A stretch of 21,216 nt of DNA from Bacteroidia bacterium (GTDB lineage: Bacteria > Bacteroidota > Bacteroidia > NS11-12g > UBA9320), in NCBI GenBank assembly GCA_022425465.1, contig JAKMFK010000230.1, forward strand, positions 1 to 21,216, read 5' to 3'. Shown piece by piece: positions 1 to 9,523 of the stretch. The position numbers and the translations under genes were made by a program. Numbering within the stretch: the first letter of the stretch is position 1; each line of letters starts with the position of its first letter. The notes beneath the pieces are model-generated. The model was not told the origin of the DNA, searched no databases, and saw nothing but the letters and a program-made list of their open reading frames with translations.

Positions 1-263
1 CAAAAGAGGGAGAAGATTTGCGAATTTGTTTCTTGACTAATAATGATATTACTGGAGGTAACTCTGGAAGTCCTGTTATTAATGGGAATGGAGAGTTAAT
101 CGGATTGGCCTTTGACGGAAATTGGGAAGCTATGAGTGGTGATATTGCTTTCGAACCAGAATTGCAACGTACTATCTCTGTGGATATTCGCTATGTATTA
201 TGGTGTATCGATAAGCTTGCAGGTGCAAAGCACATCGTAGACGAAATGACGTTAGCGAGATAA
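1..263 (+). CDS. S46 family dipeptidyl-peptidase, DPP7-type (C-terminal fragment)
   Basis: This is the 3' end of a gene that begins before the window; the reading frame is open from base 3. The visible 86 or so residues contain the S46 catalytic-serine motif GGNSGSPV, then [12 protein letters not shown] and SVDIRYVL, all hallmarks of the family. S46 enzymes are periplasmic or surface serine exopeptidases of Bacteroidota that release dipeptides from the N-terminus of oligopeptides. Established knowledge: the residue after FD in the FDxNWE motif separates DPP7 (Gly, hydrophobic P1 preference) from DPP11 (Arg, acidic P1 preference). Here it is Gly, so DPP7-like specificity is inferred. The protein ends at a TAA and is followed 20 bases later by a strong terminator hairpin. 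The N-terminal part, with the signal peptide and the catalytic His and Asp, is not visible. Confidence 0.93.
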   Translation, partial: KEGEDLRICFLTNNDITGGNSGSPVINGNGELIGLAFDGNWEAMSGDIAFEPELQRTISVDIRYVLWCIDKLAGAKHIVDEMTLAR

Positions 264-283
264 GATTTTCTAACTAGAAATAT

Positions 284-320
284 AAAGACCCAGTAATTGT
301 ACTGGGTCTTTTTTGTTTTA
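284..320 (+). terminator. Rho-independent terminator after the S46 peptidase gene
   Basis: A perfect 12-bp inverted repeat (AAAGACCCAGTA at 284-295, TACTGGGTCTTT at 300-311) encloses the tetraloop ATTG. It continues into a T-rich tract (TTTTTGTTTT). It lies 20 bases past the peptidase stop and just before the convergent stop of the DUF255 gene. The left flank has only a few A residues, so it is a good terminator rightward and a poorer one leftward. Confidence 0.9.
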
Positions 321-321
321 A

Positions 322-2409
322 TCATCTAACAAGGTCCAACGCCTCTTCAATGGTCTTTACAGGCAATTTGCATATGCCTTTTTCACACACATAAATTAGG
401 GTCTCGTCTGCATGATATCGATTTTTGAATAAGGGTAAATTAGATGGTGCATTGCTATACAAAACAAGCGTATTGGGATGGAATGATTCTCTGAATTTTA
501 GGGCTTCTTTTTCTGCATTCTTTCCTACAATCACTACTTCATAATACGGCTTTGAAATGGCTAGGTGTGTTTTTGCCCAATTGCTATGCCCACTTGGATA
601 GGACACCATATTGGACTGAACCTTACCTACCAAAGTTTCAGCAATTTCAAGATACCGACTATTACCATAGATCAGTCCTAGTTGCCATAAATTATGAGCC
701 ATTACAGAATTGGTAGAGGGGATTACGTTATCGTGAACTTCAGTGGTTCTGACAATGAGTTCGTTGGTCTCATTGAAGTAGAAAAGCTCTTTTTCAGAAT
801 CATAGAATTTTTTCATTACTACTTCTGTTAATTGTTGTGCTGATTGAACATAAGATTCTTTGCCTGTAATGGCAAATGCATCGGTGCATGCTTTAATCAA
901 AAAGGCATAATCTTCTAACATACCTGGTATGGTTGATTGATTGTTTTTGAAGCTATGCCAGAGTTCTTCTTCATGTAACTGAGTAGTTAATATTTTGTCT
1001 AATGTGTTGATTGCTAGATCTTTGTAATGATTATTTCTAGTAGCTATATAGGATTCAATCAGACCCGAAACCATTAGACTGTTCCATGAGGTAAGACACT
1101 TGTCGTCCAAACCTGGAGGGATGCGTTGACTTCTTTGATCGAGTAATTTTTGATTGATTTGATGAATTTTGTCAGCTAATTCTTGTGTTGTAAGTTGAAA
1201 TTCAAGTTCAATCGAAGCATCATCTTTGTCTCTCAGGAGTATATTATTTTGGTGTTCCCAAAGGGCTTTTTTGTCCACTTCATAATAGGATACTGTCAAA
1301 TCAAAATCCTCTTTTAGGATATCTTTTAGTTCTTCGGATTTCCATACATAATATTTACCTTCTTCTCCTTCACTGTCTGCATCTAAAGCAGCATAAAATA
1401 GCCCACTTTCATCTAGCATTTCTCGTTCTAACCAGTTTGCGGTTTTATCGATTACCTCTTTGAATAATGGTTTTTTTGTTTTTTGATATGCCTTGGCATA
1501 AATGGAGAGAAGTTGTGCGTTGTCATAGAGCATTTTTTCAAAGTGGGGTACTTTCCAAATTCCATCCACACTGTATCTAGAAAAACCTCCACCAATTTGG
1601 TCAAATATCCCACCATATGCCATTTTTGTAAGTGTAATGTTGATAAACTCGTCAATGGTGTTATCAGATGAATGGTGTGCATACGAAATTAGAAAATCAT
1701 AATTGCTAGGCATCGGAAATTTTGGTGCTCTATTCATTCCTCCGTCTTTGTAATCCCAATTTTTTTTCCATTCCTTCACTAGATTGTCTAACACTGCATC
1801 GTCTAGGCTTTGAGTAGTTTGATCACTAATTGCAGTCTCTTGCAGTTGAATACCACGGGTCAGTTTTTGGGCATATTCTTTGATTTTATGGAAATTGGAT
1901 TGGTATTGATCTGAAATATTTTGAAGGAGTCTCAACCAATCTTTGGTGGGGTAGTAGGTGCCTGCATGAAACGGCTCGCCTGTGGGTAATGCAAAACAGT
2001 TGAGAGGCCAACCTCCACGACCAGTGATAATGTTGGCAGCAGTCATATAAATTTGATCGACATCGGGTCGTTCTTCTCGGTCTACCTTGATACAATAAAA
2101 ATGCTCGTTCATGTATTGAGCTACTTCCTCGTTTTCAAAACTTTCGTGTTCCATTACATGACACCAATGGCAACTGCTATATCCGATGCTTATAAGCAAG
2201 GGCTTATTTAATTTTTTGGCTTCAACTAGATTTTCTGGATTCCATGCGTGCCAATCAACTGGATTGTGTGCATGCTGAAGTAAATAAGGGCTTGTTTCTT
2301 TGATTAGTTGATTGGTGTGTGAAGACATGGATTTATTCTGATTTTTTTGACCACATGAGGAAAGTACGGAGACAATACTCAATAAAGATAAAACGTAGTT
2401 TTTCATCAT
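322..2409 (-). CDS. DUF255/YyaL-type thioredoxin-domain lipoprotein
   Basis: About 695 residues, the usual full length of the YyaL/SPATA20 (DUF255) family. After a hydrophobic N-terminus ending in the lipobox LSSC (Cys19), the family signature follows: [14 protein letters not shown], then a thioredoxin-like fold with [10 protein letters not shown] (CxxC at Cys80/Cys83), DREERPD and GGWPLNCF. The remaining ~500 residues show the glycosidase-like (alpha/alpha)6 motifs of the family, such as [12 protein letters not shown] and DDKCLTSWN. The family's reaction is unknown; a redox role for the CxxC is only likely. A TTG at 2421 would extend the frame, but the two adjacent ATGs at 2409 and 2406 fit the lipoprotein signal better. 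The signal peptide is notable because many relatives are cytoplasmic; here export and anchoring in the membrane are predicted. It is divergent from the large T9SS protein gene. Confidence 0.88.
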   Translation of the reverse strand: MMKNYVLSLLSIVSVLSSCGQKNQNKSMSSHTNQLIKETSPYLLQHAHNPVDWHAWNPENLVEAKKLNKPLLISIGYSSCHWCHVMEHESFENEEVAQYMNEHFYCIKVDREERPDVDQIYMTAANIITGRGGWPLNCFALPTGEPFHAGTYYPTKDWLRLLQNISDQYQSNFHKIKEYAQKLTRGIQLQETAISDQTTQSLDDAVLDNLVKEWKKNWDYKDGGMNRAPKFPMPSNYDFLISYAHHSSDNTIDEFINITLTKMAYGGIFDQIGGGFSRYSVDGIWKVPHFEKMLYDNAQLLSIYAKAYQKTKKPLFKEVIDKTANWLEREMLDESGLFYAALDADSEGEEGKYYVWKSEELKDILKEDFDLTVSYYEVDKKALWEHQNNILLRDKDDASIELEFQLTTQELADKIHQINQKLLDQRSQRIPPGLDDKCLTSWNSLMVSGLIESYIATRNNHYKDLAINTLDKILTTQLHEEELWHSFKNNQSTIPGMLEDYAFLIKACTDAFAITGKESYVQSAQQLTEVVMKKFYDSEKELFYFNETNELIVRTTEVHDNVIPSTNSVMAHNLWQLGLIYGNSRYLEIAETLVGKVQSNMVSYPSGHSNWAKTHLAISKPYYEVVIVGKNAEKEALKFRESFHPNTLVLYSNAPSNLPLFKNRYHADETLIYVCEKGICKLPVKTIEEALDLVR

Positions 2410-2418
2410 TTGTAAAGA

Positions 2419-2426
2419 CAAAGTTG
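2419..2426 (-). promoter_or_regulatory. Possible -7 promoter element for the DUF255 gene
   Basis: Read on the minus strand the bases are CAACTTTG, one mismatch from the Bacteroidota -7 consensus TAnnTTTG. The element ends nine bases before the ATG at 2409, so a transcript would carry almost no leader. I see no clear -33 TTG element. The mismatch keeps confidence low. Confidence 0.3.
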
Positions 2427-2466
2427 CATATAAAATTTAATCAGTAAACATAACAATGATTTTTGT

Positions 2467-2474
2467 TATCTTTG
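2467..2474 (+). promoter_or_regulatory. Bacteroidota -7 promoter element (TATCTTTG)
   Basis: TATCTTTG matches the Bacteroidota -7 consensus TAnnTTTG exactly. It ends seven bases before the ATG of the 1235-residue secreted protein, so transcription should start within a few bases of the start codon. No matching -33 TTG is visible at the usual distance. The TPR lipoprotein gene at 19236 has the same spacing. Confidence 0.5.
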
Positions 2475-2481
2475 GAACTCT

Positions 2482-5400
2482 ATGATTAGACGATACTTGA
2501 ACCTGTTTTTATTAGTTTTTTCAACTGTTCTTGCCTTTGGTCAATATACCAAGATAGGAAACGGTGGATTTTCAAGTGGCAACTTTGGCCCTCTGAGAAC
2601 GGATACCTCTGCAGCTTATTACAGTCGATTTGCTTTTATCTATCCCAGTTCAACGCTTGCCAATTTAAATCATGGCGACAGTATCTCTGCAGTATCTTTC
2701 TTTCATGAGTCTTTCGATTCAATGCGAGGTAATTGCAACATGAAGGTCTATTTAAAGTCTACCAATCAATCTGATTTTGGATCCAATTCTTTGAACTGGT
2801 CTGCAGAGTCTAGAACAATGACTTCAATTTATGAAGGAAATCCTAAAAATATGATTGGGAGTTCTCCTGAAGAAGTAATGCTACTTCTCTCTCAGCCTTA
2901 TGTTTGGGACACTACTGGTGGGAAAATACATTTAGAAATTTTGGTTGAGTATACACAGACGACAAATCAAGTTGCAACGATGAATTGGTCTGTTGAAAGT
3001 AGTTTTTATGTTTCTGGTTTTGTGTCTCCAAATGAAAGTAAGTATCTATACGGAACTAGTACAAGCGGTATGGATAGTATGACATCATTTTCTAGTTCTA
3101 CTCATCCAACACTTAAAATTTATCATCCAAACAAATCGATTGATTTGGAAGTGTCTAAACTGTATAGCCTAGGCACAGTTCCACTGCTGATGAATCAATC
3201 GGATAGTATAAAAGTATTGGTAAATAACGTAGGAAAGGATACAGTTGTTAATCATAAGGTATATCTGGAATTAAGTGGGGCAAATTCATATACGGATAGT
3301 ATAGTAATTTCAAAGTTAGCTCCCTATGAAGGTCAAATGGTTTATTTTGATAGCTATGTACCTAAATTTCAAGGAACAGAAACCCTTCAAATAATAATAG
3401 ATCAGGATAGTAATTCTCTGAATAATACGATCTCTAAAAATCGTGTGGTCAATTATAATGTCTATTCTCACTCAGATCCATTTTCTGGAAATACAGGAGG
3501 TATTGGGTTCAATGGAAGTACTGGAGATTTTGTTGCAAGATTTTATGTGGATGGTAAATCATACATCAATCAAATCAAGGTAGATTTTAACTCAGTTGGC
3601 AGACTATTTCAATTGGGTGTGTGGGATGTGAATGCAGATGGTTTACCTGGTAAAGAATTGTTTATGTCGGATACTTCATTGTCTGTATCTGGAACATTTA
3701 TTATGAATGTATTGCCACGAATTTTGGTGTCTAATAGCTTTTATGTAGGAATTCGTCAGACTTCTAATACTAATGTAGGCTTTAGTTATCAGAGTGAGGT
3801 ACCAGTAAGGCCTCATACGTTTTATTTTACTGCACCAGCAGGAGATACTTCATGGGTGCCTTTTTCACCAGGGTTTGATTTTAATTTTAACATTCAACCT
3901 CGACTGCAAGTAGCGAATGATGTGGCTACTTTAGATTTTATAAGCCCCAAATCTGATTCGTCTTATCAATATGACGAAAATGATTCATTAGAAATCATAG
4001 GACGATTTATCAATTATGGTTATCATAATCAATCTAATTTTCCCGTAGAAATAAAGTTACTCAATAGTTTTGGTCAACTAGAGTTTTCAAAGCAAAAGGT
4101 TACTAGTATTGCAGCTGGAGATACCTCTAAGGTAGTTTTTGGAAAGATTAGTAAATATAGAATAGGTGATTACACTCTTACTGCTACGACCAAACTTTCT
4201 AAAGATAGTGTCGTTGACAATGATTCTAAGACAATAAATTTTTCATTTATAAAAGATCATGATGTTGCAGTGGATCAGATTTTTTCTCCAAGTAATGGTA
4301 CTCAATTTGATTTACAAAGAGACCCTGTGCAAATGGTTGTCAGAACAATAAACTATGGCATTAGGACTCAAAATAATTTAACAGTCAGAATGGAATTAGT
4401 TAACTCTAAGAATGAGGTGTTAATTACTCAAGATAAGGTTATTAATCTTATTGGTGGAGCAACTACCATTTTACCATTTGATACTATTTACTTGCCAGAG
4501 GATGGTAATTTAACACTCCGAGCATTTACAATGCTGGACATTGATAGTTTTCCAGAGAATGATACATTAAAAATCTCTTTATTTTCTAGAAAGGTGGATG
4601 ATGTCATGGTTGTAAACATTGAGACACCTCATGAAAATTCTTATTTATCAAAAGATACAACCATTGTACCTTATGTCAAGTATCGAAATGATGGCATTAC
4701 AAACCAGGATTCCACATTAATCCGATATAGAATTTTAGATCAAGATGGTCTGACTTTGTTTTATGATAGTGTATTCCAAGATGCACCTTTCTTGACTGAA
4801 AAGCAAGTGTTTTTTGATCCTGTAAAACTGGATTCAGCGGGTACTTTTATTATGCAGACTTCGGTTTTTATTGAAGACGACCAAGTAAGATATAATGATA
4901 CACTTAATTCTATATTTTATGTAATTAATGGCAATGATATTCAACTATTAAGTGTTGTCAAACCTAAACTAATAGAGGCTCATGGAAGTATACCAAGCCC
5001 ATTGAGTGTTATTATTAGAAATCATGGAAACGTAAATGCTAACACTGTAAAAATTGGTGCTCGTGTAGAAAATAACAAGGCAGAAGTTGTATTACAAGAT
5101 TCTTTATTTATCAATCTTAATAGGCTGACTTCGGATACATTCTATTTTGCTGATTTAGACTTTGATGAAGTAGGTGATTATTATGTGGAGATTGTTAATC
5201 ACTCACAAGTAGAGGATGAACCTAATTTTTTGGATACATTAAACTATAATTATGTGGTTCGATATCAAAGTGATATTAGCATCTCCCAACATTTGAACCC
5301 TAAAGCACAGGATACTTTAGAGTTAGATGAAGTTATTCTACCATCTATTCAAGTCATGAATAATGGGATCGATACGTTCAAAAATTTGGATGCTTATGTT

Positions 5401-6189
5401 GTTTTTAAAAACTCATCGGATAGTGTTGTTTTTCGTGATAGTTTTGATTTGATCCAGTTGCCGCCCAATAGAGCACATAATTTTGTTTCTAAAAAACTGT
5501 GGTCTTCGGACTTATCGGGAAACTATACGATGCATTCTTGGATTACATCTCTAGATAACGAGACGATGAATGATACACTTAAGACACCATTTGTAGTAGT
5601 GAAAAGGAGGGATGTTCGTATTGAATCTATTGTTTTTCCTAATAAAGATTTGTACAAAGAACATTTGTATAAGCCAGTCGTTGAGATTAAAAATGATGGT
5701 TTAGATGATCTTTCGGGAGTTAACTTATCGAGTGAAATATTCGTTAATGGGATGGCTATTTACAGCAAAAATCAAGTTTTAGATTTAGCCTCTGGTCAGT
5801 CCTTAACAGTAGATTTTGATAGCTCTTTGACTTATAATCAATTGGCTGAAGCACAAGCTGTTTTCATTGTAGAAGCAATTGATGATCAAATAAGAACTAA
5901 TGATACAATGACAACATCGTTCAATTTTATTCGTGGACTCGGGGTCACAGATTATGCTTATCCAGAAGTCGTTGTATATCCTAATCCTTTTGAAAATTAT
6001 ATTACAATCTCAGCAGATAATCCTGTTTCTAACATTAGGCTGATTGATATGTTTGGTAGAGTTGTTTTAGAGAAAAATAATCTCAACTTATTAAACTCCA
6101 AATTTGATATTGATGTTCAAAAAGGGCTGTATATTTTAGAGGTATATTCTGGAGACAAATGGTATAAGGTTCCGATTACAAGAGATTAA
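2482..6189 (+). CDS. Large secreted protein with CARDB-like repeats and T9SS type A sorting domain
   Basis: A 1235-residue protein with a clear signal peptide (cleavage likely after LAFG, about residue 20). Residues ~20-215 and ~335-475 look like beta-sandwich domains. From about residue 479 the protein is a tandem array of ~112-residue Ig-like repeats. They begin near residues 479, 592, 706, 817, 931 and 1043; a degenerate copy may begin near 220. Each opens with a D-hydrophobic pattern (DVATLDF, DVAVDQI, DVMVVNI, DIQLLSV, DISISQH, DVRIESI), has a mid-repeat NxG turn, and most close with an ND(T/S) motif. This resembles CARDB adhesion-type domains. The last ~80 residues (VVYPNPFENYITI, then DMFGR and KGLYILEV) are a T9SS type A sorting domain, so secretion through T9SS and attachment to the surface are expected. 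No enzymatic motif was seen; a structural or adhesin role is inferred. The gene stands alone with its own promoter element. Confidence 0.88.
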   Translation: MIRRYLNLFLLVFSTVLAFGQYTKIGNGGFSSGNFGPLRTDTSAAYYSRFAFIYPSSTLANLNHGDSISAVSFFHESFDSMRGNCNMKVYLKSTNQSDFGSNSLNWSAESRTMTSIYEGNPKNMIGSSPEEVMLLLSQPYVWDTTGGKIHLEILVEYTQTTNQVATMNWSVESSFYVSGFVSPNESKYLYGTSTSGMDSMTSFSSSTHPTLKIYHPNKSIDLEVSKLYSLGTVPLLMNQSDSIKVLVNNVGKDTVVNHKVYLELSGANSYTDSIVISKLAPYEGQMVYFDSYVPKFQGTETLQIIIDQDSNSLNNTISKNRVVNYNVYSHSDPFSGNTGGIGFNGSTGDFVARFYVDGKSYINQIKVDFNSVGRLFQLGVWDVNADGLPGKELFMSDTSLSVSGTFIMNVLPRILVSNSFYVGIRQTSNTNVGFSYQSEVPVRPHTFYFTAPAGDTSWVPFSPGFDFNFNIQPRLQVANDVATLDFISPKSDSSYQYDENDSLEIIGRFINYGYHNQSNFPVEIKLLNSFGQLEFSKQKVTSIAAGDTSKVVFGKISKYRIGDYTLTATTKLSKDSVVDNDSKTINFSFIKDHDVAVDQIFSPSNGTQFDLQRDPVQMVVRTINYGIRTQNNLTVRMELVNSKNEVLITQDKVINLIGGATTILPFDTIYLPEDGNLTLRAFTMLDIDSFPENDTLKISLFSRKVDDVMVVNIETPHENSYLSKDTTIVPYVKYRNDGITNQDSTLIRYRILDQDGLTLFYDSVFQDAPFLTEKQVFFDPVKLDSAGTFIMQTSVFIEDDQVRYNDTLNSIFYVINGNDIQLLSVVKPKLIEAHGSIPSPLSVIIRNHGNVNANTVKIGARVENNKAEVVLQDSLFINLNRLTSDTFYFADLDFDEVGDYYVEIVNHSQVEDEPNFLDTLNYNYVVRYQSDISISQHLNPKAQDTLELDEVILPSIQVMNNGIDTFKNLDAYVVFKNSSDSVVFRDSFDLIQLPPNRAHNFVSKKLWSSDLSGNYTMHSWITSLDNETMNDTLKTPFVVVKRRDVRIESIVFPNKDLYKEHLYKPVVEIKNDGLDDLSGVNLSSEIFVNGMAIYSKNQVLDLASGQSLTVDFDSSLTYNQLAEAQAVFIVEAIDDQIRTNDTMTTSFNFIRGLGVTDYAYPEVVVYPNPFENYITISADNPVSNIRLIDMFGRVVLEKNNLNLLNSKFDIDVQKGLYILEVYSGDKWYKVPITRD

Positions 6190-6217
6190 CAAAACTGATT
6201 ATTAGCTTGATATTAGG

Positions 6218-7879
6218 CTATTTCACCTTGAGAGAACTTCCTTCTTTGTCATAAAACTTAACCTTAATATTTAATGAATTTTTTATATAGTGAACAGTCG
6301 AAGGGGTTATTCCTTTTTTTGAACTTACTTTTTTACGATACTTCCAAAACCCTAAGAATTTTCTATTAACATAATACAACAAATCCATGGACTCAGCTGC
6401 TCCTGAAAAAATAACAACTTCTTTTGGATTTGAGTAAAAGACATGTGGCCTAACTGTTTTTTTGTCTAAATAATTTTGATATTCAAATGCGATATCAAAT
6501 CGTGCGACACCATAACCAATGACTGAGTCTGGTGTGGTATTGTTATCTGCTGTTTGTCTGATGAGGTCATTTATTTCTTTTGGAGAAAGTTGAGGAAAGG
6601 CTTGTAGAAGGCATGCAACACCACCTGCAACAATTGGGGTTGAGAAACTTGTACCGTTTCCTTGATAATAAAACCCGCTTGGACTAGCTACAGTAGCTCC
6701 AACGCCAAGGGCTACTACATCAGGTTTTATGGATTGATTCGCATTATTACCTCTACTGCTAAAATGTGCTGGAGAACCATTTTTATTGATTGCACCAACC
6801 GTTAAAACTTCCTCAACATCTGCGGGAAAGCCAATCTTCTGCCATTTGCTGTTTCCTTGGTTTCCTGCACTATTAAGCACTATAATCCCTTTTGAAACCG
6901 CTGTTTTGGCACCGATGCTGATGTAGGATGTATTGCCATCTAATTGGCTGTGAGTATAGTTTAGATTTTGGTCGTCAAATTGGTTGTATCCTAGTGAGGA
7001 TGTAATAATATCAACCCCTAAGCTATCGGCAATTTCAGCAGCTTTACACCAGTTTAGTTCCTCAATGGGATATTCACTCTTTCCATTTTCTGTTTTGAAT
7101 AGAGTTAGTTTAGCTAATGGCCCACTTCCGATGAATTTTCCTCTGTCATAGGCACCTAGAGCAGATGCACATGCAGTACCATGGGTATCAAAGTCACTTA
7201 GTGAGTTATCTAGGTTAACCAAATCATAGCCATACCTTAATTTCTCATTGGCTTGATGTCTCAGAAAACCGGGAATTTTTGTGATGTTTTTAAAGCCTGC
7301 ATCAAAAACAGCAACACTTATATTATTTCCATTAAAACCCTTGTTGTGAAGGTGTAGAACTCCAATCTGTTTATTTTGTTGATATGACTTTTCATAGTCC
7401 TCTTCATTTAATCTGACTGTCTCCATTGAGCTTACCTTTAATTTTAAGATGGGCTGATGGAACTCAATAGACTCTCTTTTGCTATTGGGATTAAATGTGC
7501 CAACGTATTTTATTTCTGTTATGAATGGAAGACTATCTAGTGACATAACAAAACTTTTAGAAGATTCAATAACAGCCCCATTAGACCATTTTAGGGAGTA
7601 TCTGACATTAACACTATCCAATTGGTTAAGTATTGACAGGTATTCTTTTTTAACAGGATAGTCAGTTGAATTTAATGAAATTTGATATTTGTTCCTTCTA
7701 TTGAGAGCTTTCTTACTCAATATTTCCTCTGGGATGTATGACGTGTCTTTGTCGAGGAATTGAACATAAAATGCATCGTTTGTATTCTGAGAAAAACTAA
7801 GATGAGAGTTGACAATCAATAAAACAAAAAGGATACTACCAATTGGTTTGTAATAGGGTTTCTGTGTACTCGATTCCAT
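6218..7879 (-). CDS. Subtilisin-like S8 family serine peptidase
   Basis: Secreted serine endopeptidase of the subtilase family, 553 residues from the chosen ATG. That start places a hydrophobic signal segment (SILFVLLIVNSHLSFSQ) at the N-terminus; a longer frame reaching 7996 would bury it. Residues ~30-180 look like a prodomain. The catalytic triad is visible: Asp193 in VAVFDAGF, His233 in DTHGTACA, Ser411 in GNGTSFSTP; the oxyanion Asn340 is in NSAGNQG. The Asp motif is DAG rather than the commoner DSG. About 110 residues follow the catalytic domain, ending in a short basic beta-rich tail. I do not recognise a T9SS sorting domain there, so the route and location after the Sec step are uncertain. 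The start lies inside the upstream lipoprotein gene, an overlap of 44 bases in another frame, so the two genes are probably co-transcribed. Confidence 0.9.
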   Translation of the reverse strand: MESSTQKPYYKPIGSILFVLLIVNSHLSFSQNTNDAFYVQFLDKDTSYIPEEILSKKALNRRNKYQISLNSTDYPVKKEYLSILNQLDSVNVRYSLKWSNGAVIESSKSFVMSLDSLPFITEIKYVGTFNPNSKRESIEFHQPILKLKVSSMETVRLNEEDYEKSYQQNKQIGVLHLHNKGFNGNNISVAVFDAGFKNITKIPGFLRHQANEKLRYGYDLVNLDNSLSDFDTHGTACASALGAYDRGKFIGSGPLAKLTLFKTENGKSEYPIEELNWCKAAEIADSLGVDIITSSLGYNQFDDQNLNYTHSQLDGNTSYISIGAKTAVSKGIIVLNSAGNQGNSKWQKIGFPADVEEVLTVGAINKNGSPAHFSSRGNNANQSIKPDVVALGVGATVASPSGFYYQGNGTSFSTPIVAGGVACLLQAFPQLSPKEINDLIRQTADNNTTPDSVIGYGVARFDIAFEYQNYLDKKTVRPHVFYSNPKEVVIFSGAAESMDLLYYVNRKFLGFWKYRKKVSSKKGITPSTVHYIKNSLNIKVKFYDKEGSSLKVK

Positions 7880-8510
7880 CTTTATATTTTCCAGGTTGCG
7901 TTTCAATATCTTTAAATTGTCGTTGAATGAGTCCAATACCTCGTGCGTATATTTCCTCTTCAAATTGAGTAAATATGATATCTTGTCTATCCGCAATTTT
8001 AATTGTCACTGTTTCATCAAATGTTGAATCATCGATAAAAAATGATTCATCTACCTGATTATAGTATCCATATTGGGCATCTTGGTTGTTGAACATATTA
8101 ATATCCCACCTTTTATTATTTTGGACAGGGAAGCTTAATTTTACTTTTTTTACATCAAAATCTGTTCTCTCTATTCCGAAGTCATCATCCTTTAGAACAG
8201 AGTAATGTTGAAATTCCCAACTTTTACCCTCATCATTACTATGATCAATTTGTAAACGGTATGCAGTATCATTCTCTTGATCTAAAAATGAACTTTCAAT
8301 GGTTTCTTTTATCCAGTAGTTTATTGTGTCTGTCTGACTATTGAATGCATCATGGTTAAGCTCTGTATGATCGTATATAATGTACTTGCCAATTTCTATT
8401 GGTGAGAGACTAATTTTCTTTGGAACTATTAATTCATCTGGCTTACACCCCCAATAGGAAAGGATTATTATTGAAATGAAAATTATTAATTGGCGATTCA
8501 AATTATTCAC
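7836..8510 (-). CDS. Putative lipoprotein of unknown function
   Basis: 224 residues starting with GTG; I see no in-frame ATG that would keep the signal segment. The N-terminus has a strong hydrophobic stretch (LIIFISIIILSYW) followed by GC at residues 21-22. This suggests a lipoprotein signal, although the -3/-2 residues Tyr-Trp are poor for a lipobox. The rest is beta-rich with many Asp, Glu and Asn residues; I recognise no domain. It is first in a two-gene unit with the subtilisin-like peptidase, whose start codon is nested in its last 44 bases. A role linked to that peptidase, such as substrate or chaperone-like partner, is only a guess from position. A candidate promoter element lies 31 bases upstream. 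Confidence 0.75.
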   Translation of the reverse strand: MNNLNRQLIIFISIIILSYWGCKPDELIVPKKISLSPIEIGKYIIYDHTELNHDAFNSQTDTINYWIKETIESSFLDQENDTAYRLQIDHSNDEGKSWEFQHYSVLKDDDFGIERTDFDVKKVKLSFPVQNNKRWDINMFNNQDAQYGYYNQVDESFFIDDSTFDETVTIKIADRQDIIFTQFEEEIYARGIGLIQRQFKDIETQPGKYKDGIEYTETLLQTNW

Positions 8511-8541
8511 TTTAAAGCTCTTACTATTACGAAGATATTAT

Positions 8542-8549
8542 CAAAAATA
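8542..8549 (-). promoter_or_regulatory. Bacteroidota -7 promoter element for the lipoprotein/S8 unit
   Basis: On the minus strand the bases read TATTTTTG, an exact TAnnTTTG match, 31 bases upstream of the GTG start of the lipoprotein gene. The divergent folD gene has the identical octamer on the other strand. No -33 TTG is apparent. Confidence 0.45.
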
Positions 8550-8625
8550 AATACCTAATCATAAGTATTTTACGAAAATAACAGATCCTATTGAGTAGAA
8601 GCTTTATTATGGTGATATTATTACA

Positions 8626-8633
8626 TATTTTTG
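8626..8633 (+). promoter_or_regulatory. Bacteroidota -7 promoter element for folD-queE
   Basis: TATTTTTG matches TAnnTTTG exactly and ends eight bases before the folD ATG at 8642. It supports that ATG over a TTG 51 bases upstream, because the promoter would lie inside the longer frame. A nearly leaderless transcript is predicted. Confidence 0.5.
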
Positions 8634-8641
8634 ACCCACAA

Positions 8642-9523
8642 ATGGCAACAATCATCGATGGCAAGGGTCTTGCTTTAACGCTTAGAGGTAAAATCAAGGA
8701 AGAAGTGTCTCAATATAAAAATTCAGGGAATAGATCGCCACATCTTGCTGCCATATTAGTTGGAGATGATGGAGCAAGTAAGACTTATGTAAATAGTAAA
8801 GAAAGGGATTGTGACTTTGTTGGCTTTGATTCGACGGTTCATAGATTACCTTCAGAAACTACTGAAAATGATTTGTTGGCTTTAATAGAAAGTATTAATA
8901 TAAATGACCAAATCGATGGTTTGATTGTACAACTACCACTTCCCAAGCATATGGACTCTGCAAAAGTGACAGATTCTATTAATCCTAAGATTGATGTTGA
9001 TGGTTTTCACACAATCAATGTAGGTCGATTGACCAAAAATGAAGATACCTATATCAGTGCTACACCGTTTGGTGTAATGATGATGTTAGAAGAATATGGC
9101 ATTGAAACCAAAGGTAAGCATTGTGTTGTTATTGGTAGGAGTAATATCGTTGGAAGACCCATGAGTATATTGATGAGTAGAGGTGGTTACCCAGGAGAAT
9201 CAACCGTCACCATTTGCCACCGACATACGCAAGATCTTAAATCTCATACATTAATGGCTGACATTGTTATTGTAGCTGTTGGTAAGCCCCATTTTCTGAA
9301 GGGTGATATGATTAAGGACGGTGCAGTTGTTGTTGATGTTGGAATTACTAGAGTTGATGCAGATAATGCCAAAGGATATGAGTTAAGAGGAGATGCACAT
9401 TATGATGAGCTCGTAGATAAATGTTCTGCAATTACGCCCGTACCTGGTGGTGTAGGACCAATGACTAGATATGGTCTGCTTCACAATACGCTCAAGAGCT
9501 ATAAAAGGAAATTAAATTTATGA
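8642..9523 (+). CDS. folD: Bifunctional methylenetetrahydrofolate dehydrogenase/cyclohydrolase
   Basis: FolD interconverts 5,10-methylene-, 5,10-methenyl- and 10-formyl-tetrahydrofolate in the cytoplasm, supplying one-carbon units for purines and formyl-methionine. The 293-residue protein has the usual length and motifs: the active-site segment SKTYVNSKE with Tyr49 and Lys53, GLIVQLPLPKHM, the NADP-binding segment VVIGRSNIVGRPM, and the C-terminal PVPGGVGPMTR signature. The ATG at 8642 begins the conserved MATIIDGK. An in-frame TTG at 8591 would add 17 residues unlike the family and would include the promoter element. Its TGA overlaps the queE ATG (ATGA), so the two genes are translationally coupled. 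Confidence 0.97.
   Translation: MATIIDGKGLALTLRGKIKEEVSQYKNSGNRSPHLAAILVGDDGASKTYVNSKERDCDFVGFDSTVHRLPSETTENDLLALIESININDQIDGLIVQLPLPKHMDSAKVTDSINPKIDVDGFHTINVGRLTKNEDTYISATPFGVMMMLEEYGIETKGKHCVVIGRSNIVGRPMSILMSRGGYPGESTVTICHRHTQDLKSHTLMADIVIVAVGKPHFLKGDMIKDGAVVVDVGITRVDADNAKGYELRGDAHYDELVDKCSAITPVPGGVGPMTRYGLLHNTLKSYKRKLNL

Noticed and set aside
6190..6217. Possible hairpin terminator between the two convergent genes
   Set aside because: Only a 4-bp TAGC/GCTA pairing and no T tract; too weak to call.
7880..7996. Longer N-terminus for the subtilisin-like peptidase
   Set aside because: It would put 39 charged residues before the signal peptide and extend the overlap with the lipoprotein gene.
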